Shown: in pieces, positions 11,760 to 21,759 of the stretch
Layout of the letters: every line of letters begins with the position of its first letter
Position numbering within the stretch: position 1 is the first letter of the stretch
Assembly (NCBI GenBank): GCA_948567375.1
Contig: OX419756.1
Coordinates: 67,842,333 to 67,906,332 of the forward strand
Reading direction: 5' to 3'
Length of the DNA stretch: 64,000 bases
DNA from: Lunularia cruciata
Lineage: Eukaryota > Streptophyta > Marchantiopsida > Lunulariales > Lunulariaceae
Position numbers and translations under genes: made by a program
The notes under the pieces: generated by a model
What the model was told of the DNA's origin: nothing
What the model saw: only the letters and a program-made list of their open reading frames with translations
Databases searched by the model: none

Positions 11760-12450
11760 CTAGAGACCACAGTTGGTCCGTCATGCTCATGAGGAGCTAG
11801 GACATTTTGGAGTAAAGCGTACATATAGCTTACTCCAAAGTCATTATTGGTGGCACGGTATGCAGACCAAGGTACAGTAGTTTGTTGCCAGATGTATGGT
11901 TTGTGACCGAGTTAGAGCATCATTCAATGCTCCTACACCACAGTTACACCCATTACCTATCATGGGATTGGGTTACCATTGGAGTTTGGACTTCACCGGA
12001 CCTTTACCGCTAACTGTGAGACATCATCAATATGTTTTGGTGATGGTGGAGCACTTCTCCAAGTGGATTGAGTTGGTGGCACTTCCTGACAAGTCTAGTG
12101 AAGGGACAGCTTACTCGTTCTTGGATCAAGTTCTTAGTCATTTTGGTGCACCAGCTACAGAGTTCTTGGGGGAGTTTCAGGTCTTGTGTGACAAGGCTTT
12201 GATTGATCATCGTACTACATCTTGAGATCACCCTAAGGCAAATGGCTTAGCAGAGAGAGTGGTTCAGACGGTGAAGAGAGGATTGCAAAAGTATGGTTTG
12301 CAGAGAGGCCACTTGGGAGATTGGGATCTACAGTTACCTTGGTTGGCCATGGGCTATTGGTTCAGCCGGCAAGCCTCCTTAGCATCCTTCTCTCCATACT
12401 TTCTACTATATGGACGAGATCCAGATTTACTTGCAGCCATTCGTTGAGAT
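11760..12450 (+). pseudogene. Element D DDE integrase
   Basis: An HHCC zinc-binding N-terminus is visible at about 11776-11910 (HAHEELGHFGVKRT, then CMVC). The core begins YHWSLDFTGPLPL near 11973 and reaches DHPKANGLAERVVQTVKRG near 12228-12285, the D...D-35-E arrangement of Ty3 integrases. This matters for the terminal-repeat puzzle, because split-repeat elements usually use a tyrosine recombinase and none is seen here. The region is broken. Confidence 0.85.
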
Positions 12451-12639
12451 GCTACTGTAGTTTTGGACTTGGATGACCCCGATGTATGGATGAGCGCATG
12501 TTCTCAGCGGGCAGAGATCTTTTGGAGAGTGATGCCAATGGCCTTTGAGAACTTGGCAATTGCTCAGCATAGAGATACTTTATGCTATGCTACCATTCAA
12601 GGAGGAGGTTATAGACCCTCAATCCGTTGATTTCATCCA

Positions 12640-13010
12640 GGCGATTATGTATATCTACAGCTGACAACACCAATGACACTTGATGTTTCTACAGGCCGTG
12701 CTATCTTGAGAGTGCATGAGGTTTTGCCATATGGAGTCCTTGTGTTAGAAGGACGTGATGGTGTTGTTTGGAAGGATCATGTGCGCAATTGTGCGCCATG
12801 CCACCTTCCAAACATTGATGGTACTATGGACCCAAGCTTGGCACTTGTACGTGCAGGCTTGAGGTGTATGTTATGTGGCTCTTCTGGTAGAGCTGCTACT
12901 ATGTTAGTGTGTGATAGCTGTTCAAGAGGATGGCATATGGCATGTATGACTCCTCCCCTCACGGTGGTTCCTTAGGGATAGTGGTTATGTCCTAGATGTA
13001 CTTGACCTAT
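12640..13010 (+). pseudogene. Element D C-terminal PHD finger after integrase
   Basis: Past the integrase core, a short beta-rich segment (PYGVLVLEGRDGVVWKDHV) resembles the integrase C-terminal barrel. It is followed by a Cys4-His-Cys3 pattern. CMLC starts at about 12865, CDSC at about 12910, then GWHMAC and a closing W-x-CPRC near 12982-13000. This is the PHD-finger signature, a histone-tail reader in chromatin proteins. Elements A and B have a chromodomain at the equivalent place, so the PHD finger could be an alternative integration-targeting or chromatin-tethering module. The motif is read directly; the role is inferred. Confidence 0.75.
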
Positions 13011-13172
13011 AGCTAGTTCATTCTTTATATGGTATAGATTGCAGACAAGCGACTAACGATGGGGCTCCATAGCACCCGGCCTCCTGATCTTTGCCCATTA
13101 GAGGGTATACCATATACTTAGAGTAGATGGCTATCTGGAGTTAGAGGGACCTAACCGCCAGCTAGGGGGCGA

Positions 13173-13280
13173 TTGTGGCACTTTAGAGTCTATGTATGAC
13201 TTATGTGTGAGTTGTGTTTCTATAGTGTATGATGTTGACAGCGATGTATGTTGTGTAGCAATGTATATACGCACGACAGC
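13173..13280 (+). repeat. Element D terminal repeat segment B1
   Basis: This begins TTGTGGCAC directly after the purine-rich GGGGGCGA and ends CACGACAGC just before repeat A2. It matches 13730-13820 (B2), which is about 16 bases shorter. The purine tract before it would fit a polypurine tract. The B1/A2 join GACAGC/TGTC is palindromic, like a junction of two LTR ends. Confidence 0.8.
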
Positions 13281-13820
13281 TGTCACGCCATTTGTAGTTC
13301 CTCATCTAGATGCTCAAACACTGGAGTTCCAGTGATAGTAGTTAGAGTTATTCTAGCAGTTTCTTAAAGACTACTTTCCGACGGTTAGATTTTGTGTTTG
13401 GGGTACTGATTTCACGGTGGGGCCCACCGTCACTTTGCACCGTTTGCACCATCAAGTGTGCCATCAGCAGGACCGTTAGGGTTTCAGTGCTAGCTCAAGT
13501 CCAGGGGGTATAGTTTCAAAGTGAGCTCTAGAGAGCTCACTTCTCTGATGTTGAGCCTTGTTGAGTTCTTGGCTATGGTGGACAGAGGCCGGCGAGCATC
13601 ACCTGGATTCTCTATGCTTGAGTGGGTGTGACTTAAATGTAATCAGTGCCCAGTTGTTGGCAGTTTATAGAGTGATAGATCAAGTATTGGTTTGAGTTGA
13701 GTTGAGTTGAGAATGTTAAGCAATCTGATTATTGTGGCACTTTAGAGTCTATGTATGACTTATGTGTGAGTTGTGTTTCTATAGTGTATGATGTTGACAG
13801 CAATGTATATACGCATGACA
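13281..13820 (+). repeat. Element D terminal repeat A2 plus B2
   Basis: The A2 part (13281-13729) matches A1 at 3945-4379. B2 (13730-13820) matches B1 at 13173-13280. The whole 540-bp unit begins TGTCACGCC and ends GCATGACA. A diverged solo copy of the same A-then-B unit, 542 bp long, lies on the minus strand at 41656-42197. That supports A+B as the natural terminal unit. Confidence 0.8.
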
Positions 13821-14293
13821 TCCCTTTTCCATAATCTCCCTCAAGATGACTCCTTAATGGCAATGGAAAATTACTTATCATCTCTTCGTCTCTATCCCAA
13901 ATCTTATAGTGGCGCGCCTCCTCCATCTTTCTTCACTTCAAGTTTCTACCAAGAAATCACACCTCCCGCATGCTCTTATCATTGTCAATTTTCCCCCGCT
14001 CATAGGCCAGCTGTTTTTGTGTGCGGTACTTTCTTGAATGTCCAACCTTGAAGAAAAGTTGTTACATTGTCCTCATCTCGGGTTGAGCACCCCCGAGCCA
14101 AAGTCTCCTTACTTTGGGTTGAATGCTGACAAGGCCAATCCGATTACTTCATCTTCTGATATGAAGTCACTTTACCTTGAGTTACAACCGAGTACACCAT
14201 TCTTTGCCTTCTGATGTCATACAGATGCAATACAACTTCATCTGTACACTTCTTCTTCAAAAATAATAAAAAAACAAAAATCTGGGTACCACA

Positions 14294-16456
14294 CACATAT
14301 ATGAAAGGTAAGAAGCAACTTGTAGATGCATTCACCTAAATGTCAATGGCAAACAATCTAGTGGTGAAAGTCAAGATGAACCTTGAATTTTGGTCAAGGA
14401 TTCTTGTTGCTATGCAAATTGATCCTCAAATTGGAGGAGCTCAATCATCCAAAGGCATCACCAACACCCAAGGACTCACTTTTCATGATGGCAAGTTATG
14501 GATCCAAGATGCCATGAATATAAGAACCACCATTCTAACAAAATGTCATGATTTTTCCATTGCATGTCATGTTGGAGTGGACAAGACCTTGGATGCAGTC
14601 AAATGCCATTACTATTGGCCCAAGATGAGCAACAATGTGATGGAATATGTTTGGAGCTGCTTACTTTGTCAACAAAATAAAGCTTCTAATCAAACTCCCA
14701 TAGGACTCCTTCAACTCTCCCCACTCCTACACAACATTGGGAATAGGTAAGCATGGGTCAAGTTTGTGAATTGCTCAAGATCACCTTAGGGTTTGACTCC
14801 ATTGTAGTCTTTGTAAACCAACTTAGCAAAATGATTCATGTGCATCCTACCACTAAGGGTCTGATTGCCCCACAACTAGCTCAATTATAATTAGATGAAT
14901 TTTTCTCTCACCATGGCTTGTCTTGAGTGGTCATCACATATAGAGGCACTCAATTCCTAATTTGTTTTGGAGAACACTCTTTGGCTTCTTCAAAACCAAA
15001 TTGGCCATATCCATAGCTTACCATCCATAAATTAATAGAGAAATAGAGCAGGTGAAGCATACTATTGAGGACATGCTCTAGGGCTTCACCTTAGATGAGC
15101 AAGAGAGGTGAGATACCTTACTCTCATTGGTGGAATTTTCTTACAACAATTCAATGAATGCATCCACATAGGTCACACCATTCTTTTTCATGTATGGAGA
15201 GCATCCTTTCATACCTTTGAGCTTGATGAAGGTCTGTCCGGTGGATACCAAGGTTGAGGTTATCAACACTTTTGTTTCTAGAATCCAACAAGGTGTGGAG
15301 AACACAAAGCATAAGTTGCAAAATGGCCAAAATTGACAAAAGCAATATGAAAATGCACACCGCCAACACATGGAGTTTAATGTTGGAGATCAAGACTAAC
15401 TATCAACCACCAACCTCATGCTAGTTGGCCCTTGTAAGCTTAGACCTTGTTTTATCAAACCTTTACCCATTCTTCATCAAATTGGCATAGTGGCCTACCA
15501 CCTCAAGCTACCATCACACATGAAGATCCATCCAATATTTCATGTCACCTTACTATATAGAAATGCCCCCCGACCGCCCCACTTTCCTTCTATAGAAGAC
15601 ATGCAACCTTGTCCAACACTCATTGATGGCACGGAGGAATACGAAGTCAAATGTATTCTTTAAAAATGCATTCAAGGTACTTGCCATTCACGTGTAGAAT
15701 ATCTTGTATAGTGGAAAGGGTACCCACTATATGAGGTAACATGGGAGCCAATAGCCAACTTGACCCATGCATTGATGCTAGTGAAATCTTTTCAGCAACA
15801 ACTTTGCAATGAGGACGTTGCGCTTTAAAAAAGGGGAGGTTTGTAATACCAATAGCTAGACTGATTATCTAGAAGTGATATTTATTTTGGTAACATCTGG
15901 GAGGATATTATATATAATGGAATAAGTAGATAAGATAGGGATATCACCAAATGAGTACTTCTACTAATAGGAAAGGACTCAAGAATAGCATGAAAACTTT
16001 AGAGCCAATTTTGAAGGTCTAAATGGATGAAAGGCCAGCCTTTCCTCCATTGGGGGGGGGGATCTACAAATTTTCAAAAGGCTAGAAATTTTGGTCTTCC
16101 CCTCCCCCCCTCTCAATTGTCTCCTCAAGAGCTTTCCAACTATACCTCACCCATGTGATTTTGAGATTCCTATTAGAAGATTCCATAAAGATTCCTTCCA
16201 ATCAAATGTGTTTGACAACCAGATAGGACAAGGAATGGTATGTCATCCATCTAGGCAATTAACCTAAGGGTGGAGCTTGCTGACATGTCACTAATCCATA
16301 TATCTGATCCAAGGGTGGAGTTTCTTTTGAAGGGATCCTCTTTGCTATATAATAAAGAGAAGGTGCTCCTTTGGAGCATTGGAGTAGTGAGTGTGAAGCT
16401 TGTGTTTTCTCTCTTGTCTTTCTCTTGGAGATTTCTCTTGTCCTTGGATTATTACA
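14294..16456 (+). mobile_element. Element A, right part: integrase, chromodomain and 3' LTR
   Basis: The element resumes after the nested insertion. An integrase zinc-binding region lies near 14540-14700 (CHYYWPKMSNNVMEYVWSC, then CQQNKAS) and the core runs to about 15230. A chromodomain-like end lies at about 15620-15800 (EEYEVKCIL, then WKGYPLYEVTWEPIANL), which in chromoviruses binds modified histone tails and directs integration. A purine-rich AAAAAAGGGGAGGT precedes the LTR. It is the same family as element B and is decayed with many breaks. Confidence 0.85.
15842..16456 (+). repeat. Element A 3' LTR
   Basis: This 615-bp LTR starts TGTAATACC and ends GGATTATTACA. It is homologous throughout to the element B LTRs at 19357-19955 and 25081-25671 and to the solo LTR at 51644-52196. 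It contains TATATAATAAAGAG near 16348, a plausible TATA region. It also has a run of ten G near 16044 and a C-rich run near 16100 that could pair. Confidence 0.85.
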
Positions 16457-17690
16457 AAAATTTATGCATAATCAAGGAAGAGAACTGCTCTCCTTGCAAG
16501 GGAAAGATGATGAATCTTGGTTATTCCTCTTCTTAAAGCTTGCAGCCACTCAATGTGTGCAGTAAACCAAATGCATGACAATGAGTGCTTAATGTATGCA
16601 TGCAAGGCAATGATATGTTGCAATCTATCCTTCAACCTGAATGGCATATGGGAGAAGTGCCAATTGTATCCACAATTATAGGAATTATCAAGAAATATCC
16701 ATGTTACTTCAATGGCATTCTTGTTCTTGTGTTGGATGCTTTGAACTTCTCATTTGGGAATTGCATTTGATTCATTTGTTAATATGAACCTTTGTATAAA
16801 TCCATCCATCATTAAACTTAGCAATTGCTCCATTCTGAAACAATTTAGAATTGAGCTTCAAATCTAAGCAAATCGCATTGATAAGTTCCTCCCCACAACA
16901 ATCATGTTGAGAGCAGTCCCTTCCTTGTTGTTCTTGATCAGACCTACAAGTTTGACTTGGATGTTGTTCTTTATTGCCATGATCATAATACACTATGCTA
17001 GCGCATCATTGTTTGTTGTAGTGTAGAGTACACGCACCCACACTATTATTGATTGTCTAAAACTAGAGGATGCCACACTAATTCACCAAACTCCCGGTAT
17101 TAGTGAGTGCCACGCTAATATTGGGAGGTAGGTCCAAATTCCAAATTCTTCAATTAGTGTGGCCTATAGTAATTACAATGACCAGTGTACCATTTTGGAT
17201 GCCATGTGACATGTTAGAGGAGAATACCACTATTTGGTGTAAAACTTCATCAACAAATCATGCAAAATATAGGGGCACTATGTCATAGCATAGTTTTGAA
17301 ATACTTCCCACCTTTCCCCACTCTTGTAAATAAACAACCAGTTACATTTCAAGTGAACCTTGCCAACTCGTTGACAAAGCCTAGTGGAGATGTTGAAGCA
17401 GATGAGAAATAACCATTTTAGTACGAGTTGATCATATAGTTGCAAGTTGTAGTATATGAGAAGCTTATAATCTTAGACATCCTTCATCAGACAGACATTC
17501 AAGTGAAAGGAGTTGAAACAAAAAAATCCGTTACTTCCATGATAGGGAGTAAATTCTTACAAAATTGTGGTGAAGTCTACAAAATTTTCTAGAAGCTCAT
17601 ATAGTTTGCATGATCTTTGTGACATCATTGTGGGTTCCTACAAATTGGCCATTAGATGTAGACCTCTTTGGAACTAACTATATCTTGATT
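16457..17690. other. Intergenic, no gene recognised
   Basis: This is AT-rich sequence between the LTR of element A and the NLR relic. Short open frames are present on both strands but show no motif. I see no RNA gene or transposon terminus. Confidence 0.4.
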
Positions 17691-18420
17691 GGATTTGTAA
17701 CATCCAATGTATATATGTAGCCAATGCCAAAATAGTTTGTGTGACTTCTTTGATTGACAAAACTGGAAATAAGTGGGCGTTCAGGCCCTTCCCAACATTT
17801 TTTGAAACCTAGCCAACTTGTACCAACTATACTTATGTAATTGTGAGAAACTCCAGCCATTGCCAAAGTCATTTGGAAGACTCCTTTGCCTGAACAAACT
17901 GAAAACCAGAGAATGTTCAAAGTTGTAGGGAACTTAGCCAACTTGGAATTGCTAAACTTATTTGGGTGTGAGTCACTATTGGAACATTTGAGCAACTTCT
18001 ACACCATCCACTCTTGCTCAAATTGGAGGCCCTTCTCAACATTACTAGGAGCATAGACAAGGTGAAGTTGCTAGACTTATCAATTTTTTATCAAATCAAT
18101 TTTGAAAATCTTGTAATACTTATCTTGGTGTGATAAAGTCCTTGCCATTTTGCAGTTAGAAGGTTGCCAACTTGTGGTAGCTAAAGTTGTGTCAAGGTCC
18201 AAAATTCCCATAATTGCTAGATCCATTTGAAGAACTACTTCACCTATTCTGAAAGGCTACTCCTGCCCAAAGTTACATTGCCTCATTCAAATTTTAGGAG
18301 AATTAGTTGAATTGGAAAACTAGGTTTGAGACTTTGGCCTAACTTTTGATGAGTTGAATGAGTTCCAGCTATCTATAATTTGGTAAATTTTCTCCTCAAG
18401 CGCTTGAACCATCTTGGATT
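17690..18420 (+). pseudogene. Relic of an NLR-type leucine-rich-repeat region
   Basis: Plus-strand frames near 17815-17925 read LYQLYLCNCEKLQPLPKSFG followed by RLLCLNKLK. Near 17909-17985 they read VVGNLANLELLNLFGCESLL followed by EHLSNF. This is the LxxLxLxxCxxLxxLPxSFGxL pattern of plant NB-LRR (often TIR-NB-LRR) immune receptors. The repeats lie in different frames and are broken by stops, for example soon after ECSKL and after the STLLGA stretch. No NB-ARC or TIR domain was found nearby. It is a host-gene fragment, probably long dead. LRRs of receptor kinases are an alternative, but the L-x-x-C-x-K-L-x-x-L-P spacing favours NLRs. Confidence 0.6.
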
Positions 18421-18654
18421 CTGTTCTTGACCAATTGAAGTAGTTCAAAGAGCTATATTACTTTAGATTTTTTCATTTCCAAATAAAGATCATTTTCTTC
18501 ACTACTTTGTTAACCTACTTTTCCAAATACTGCTACATCAATAAGGACTTTAGCTATGTTATTAATTAATTTCATAAAAAGAACTACTTTTTCTACACCA
18601 TCGCCTCTAAATAATCCAATCTTGCCTTCATGATGGTAAGGAGCTAAAAGATCT

Positions 18655-18890
18655 ACTACTTTAATTCCTACTTTTGAAATGCTCCAATTGTTTGTAGACT
18701 ACACAACTTGCATAGCTTGGATATCTTAGGTGTAGTGGGGCAGATTTTTCATATAGACTCTATTGGGGCTTAGCCCCATTTTACCTTTTTCTTCTCTCCC
18801 TTGTATGGCTTGATGTGGTCTTTCTATCCTTCATTTTTTCTCCGTGGTCATCCTTTTGCATCTTTTAAAATAGATAATTTTGCATCAAAT
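18655..18890 (+). repeat. Dispersed repeat R1 (probable LINE 3' tail)
   Basis: It contains GGGGCTTAGCCCC at 18765-18777, followed by a T-rich stretch and TGGCTTGATGTGGTCTTTC. Homologous blocks occur at about 28200-28420 (minus), 32470-32640, 42240-42430 and 47868-48090. The block at 28.2-28.4 kb lies just 3' of a LINE coding region, so R1 is probably a 5'-truncated LINE tail. GGGGC-TTA-GCCCC can form a small hairpin. Confidence 0.6.
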
Positions 18891-18899
18891 TGATTAAAA

Positions 18900-19356
18900 G
18901 TAGGAGAAAATCTATGAATTGGAAATTTTTTATTAGCATTGTCAATAATTGTAGGTAAATTATTGTAAGACTAAGTTCTTTGACATCAAGATGCAATATA
19001 TGATAACTTAATTGGGTATGGATCTTCTAGGATTTCATTGTTTTTGGTTTTATATTCCTAATGATACTATGAATACATTAGGACATCCTCAAGAAAGGAG
19101 GTAGGACTACAAAGAAACCCATGAGTTTGCCAAGAAGCAGCCACCATTGAAAGAATGTGTAATAGCTCATTGATGAAGCACCCTTGCACCAAAGAGAATG
19201 GGACTAAGGGTTTGCTGAAGCTATGGGATGTCAAACTACATTGGTGGGAGAGCATTTTGCCTAAGGGAGAAGCATTAGCTTGAGCAGGTGTGAACAAAGC
19301 AAAAGTGAGAGCGTTGGTTTGAGTAACATTGGTGAAAATCCAATGCCTTAAAAACC
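18900..19356. other. Intergenic before element B
   Basis: AT-rich sequence with no recognised gene or motif. A minus-strand open frame at 19067-19411 runs into the LTR of element B and shows no known domain. Confidence 0.4.
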
Positions 19357-19955
19357 TATAATACAAGTAGCTCAACATATTATCTAGAGGTGAAAATTGG
19401 CTTGGTAACATCTAGAAATATGTTGTGTACAATGGGCTAGGTACATCAGACAGAGGTGTCACCAAAAGAGTATTTCTACTAATAGAGTAGAAACCAGAAA
19501 TAGCATGAAAACTTTATAGCCAATTTTGGAGGCTAAATAGATGAATTAGGCCTTGAAAATGAAAAAAAGTGCACCACCTCAAGACATAAAGGCTTGTTTT
19601 CTACCCCTTATGATTTGCCTCATCAAGAGCTTTCCAATGGTACCTCACCCATGTGATTTTGAGCTCCTTTTAGGAAGATTCTCTAAAGATTCCCTTTGGT
19701 CAAACCCATTTGACCAACTAGATAGGACAAGAACTGACATGTCACCCATCCAAACAACTAATTCAGGATGGAGCTCACTAACAGGTCACCAATCCATATA
19801 TTTGATCCAAGGGTGGAGCTTCCTTGAGTGGATCCTCTTTGCTATAGAATAAAGAGAAGGTGCTCCTTTGGGACATCGGAGGATTGAGCGTGAAACTTGT
19901 ATTTTTCTCTCTTGTATCTCTCTTGGAGATTTTCTCTTGTCCTCGGAGTATTACA
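19357..19955 (+). repeat. Element B 5' LTR
   Basis: It starts TATAATACAAG and ends GGAGTATTACA, and pairs with 25081-25671. The following ATAGTATCAGAG at about 19956-19967 resembles the initiator-tRNA-Met primer-binding site TGGTATCAGAG. Confidence 0.85.
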
Positions 19956-20553
19956 ATAGTATCAGAGTGAGTATTTTAACCCAAGAGAGTGAATCACCCT
20001 TCTTGGAAGAGCACGAGCTACTAAAACTGAGTAATTTGAGATGGAGAACATAGTGCAATTGCTAGAATTGGGAAGTGCTTTAGAGAGCGGATGGGATGGA
20101 TGCACCAGGAGAAAAAAATTTTGCACCTAGCTTCCTATTCTTGAATCCATTTCACATCAATATTATGTACATCAAGTGTGAGTAAATGAGAGTATCTCTA
20201 GTTTATCACTTTGGAGTAGAATTCATGGATAGAGTGATGAATTCACCAAATCCGGTGATTCTACTTGTGATGGTATACGATAGATTGTTTGATTTGAAAA
20301 TCTATATTCTATTATAATGTTGTGGATCTGAATGTATCAAATCCTCACCCTTTCAACATGCAAGTAGAAATCCATTATGTAGTTAGACCAAAAGTGAAGT
20401 TTAGGGATATTATAGTCCGCAATTTTGGTGAGGAATATTATCAATGAGTGATAGCCTTTGAGGTCCCCATGGTAGTTCCCATAGTTTTTTCACCCTCTTG
20501 AGTGATCATTCTAACCCTTTATTGGAGTAGGAAGTAGCAATTGAACATCGGTT

Positions 20554-21653
20554 GTGTGTAGGAATCATGGATCTATAACTGCAAGAGTTGATGCAAGGAA
20601 TGTAGGGGATATTGACGAGTTTCCAAAAATCAAGATGACCATGGAGGAATTGCAAAATCAAATACATATTGTCAAGAATGATCAAGTAATGAAAGAAGGG
20701 AAGCCATCTCAACAACCAACACCAAAAATTGAAGTATCTAGAGAGTTAGGCATGCAGATGACACCAATTTCAATCAATAACCAAGCCACATTGTTATTAC
20801 AAATGAAAACGACGTGCAACAACGAGCCTTATAAGGGACAATGTTCCATGGGAGTAGTGGAAAATTGGATTTCAAGAATGAATCAATACCTTTGATTGTT
20901 CACAATGGAGATCATTCTATAGGTGTGTTTGTATGTGGGTACTTGATTGATAAATCCCTCACATGGTATGACACTTGGGAACGATCATTGCCGGTAGAAG
21001 GAAGAGAGGTCACTTGGACAGCCATGAAAGAAGGTTTACTCAAGAATTTCCAATTTGTGGACTCTGTGCAAATGGTCCAGGCCAGACTCTAGGGGTTCAA
21101 GCATAAGAATAGCATACAAGAGTACATGGAGGCATTTCTAGATCTATAGGTTGCAATAACCAATATGAGTCCAACCAAAGCTCTTGACAATTTCAAGAGA
21201 GGATTAAAAGAGCAGATTTGCCAAGAGGTAATGGTGAAAAATCCTTGTATTTTTTTTAAGCCATTGCTTACACCCAAAGAATATTAAGGGCGCTTGGAGG
21301 AAGGGAAGAGATAACACCAATGCAAAACTATTTGCTCAAGACACACCATTTTGGTGGACCAATTCTTATGGAATTGGGCAACATTTAGTTCCAAGATAGA
21401 GGAGCAAGACCTCCCCAAGGAGAAAGAGGACAGGTCAAAGAAAGGAGAGAAGGAGTCCCACGAGGATAAGAGGCTTGAGCAGAACAACGCCCAATATTAC
21501 AATTGTGGCCAAATTGGGCATATAGCCATCAATTGTTGTGCTTGTCATCTTAGAGGCCTTTGGCCTCCATACAAGCGACCTCTCAACCACATGGAGAGGA
21601 AAATTGAAGAGGAAGATATGGAAACCACATCAAAAAACAAAGATTGCCAATAA
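20554..21653 (+). pseudogene. Element B gag region
   Basis: The frames show a helical gag core (for example EEQDLPKEKEDRSKK before the basic tail) and a zinc-knuckle-like NCGQIGHIAINC near 21500-21540. This is the nucleocapsid signature of plant Ty3 elements. It is decayed. Confidence 0.6.
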
Positions 21654-21759
21654 ATGTACCTCACGACCTTACTAGCCCGGTGAAGAAGAGTAAAAGCGAG
21701 GGGAGGAAGAAGATGAGTGTGCAAATAAGGAGGAAGATAAAAACATAATTAATTGTTGT

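Larger units (their letters stand above)
3945..13820 (+). mobile_element. Element D: Ty3-type retrotransposon carrying a DNA methyltransferase and a PHD finger
   Basis: The parts, in order, are terminal repeat A1, leader, gag, protease, cytosine-5 DNA methyltransferase, reverse transcriptase, RNase H, integrase, PHD finger, then repeats B1, A2 and B2. The outer ends read TGTCA...TGACA, a 5-bp inverted terminus typical of LTR ends. The flanks TCCT and TCCC match at three of four positions, so no certain target duplication remains. The element is inserted in element C. The two A repeats differ at very roughly 25-30 sites in about 440 bp by eye, mostly transitions, so it is old. It is broken, with on the order of twenty or more interruptions. 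Cytosine methyltransferases captured by Ty3 and other retroelements are known from algae such as Klebsormidium and from dinoflagellates. I know of no described land-plant element with this full set. Confidence 0.85.
631..14293 (-). mobile_element. Element C, unclassified insertion carrying a coiled-coil ORF relic
   Basis: The unit runs from TGTGACAACC to TACCACA, with TG...CA termini and CACAT on both sides, and sits inside element A. Its own sequence is 631-3944 and 13821-14293; the middle is element D. The open-frame relics read on the minus strand. I could not find convincing long terminal repeats or a recognisable transposase, reverse transcriptase or integrase in its own part. It may be a large non-autonomous LTR element with very diverged LTRs, or another type of element. 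Boundaries are well supported; the class is not. Confidence 0.6.

Noticed and set aside
13173-13729. Ordinary LTR reading B then A, with the left LTR truncated and an extra stub at the right
   Set aside because: The purine tract before B1 and the primer-like site after A1 favour this, and it is kept as an alternative. I preferred A-B units because both D's outer ends and the independent solo copy at 41.7 kb begin with A and end with B.
16044-16110. Run of ten G followed by C-rich runs as a regulatory hairpin
   Set aside because: It lies within an old LTR and the runs are not conserved in the other three LTR copies of the family.
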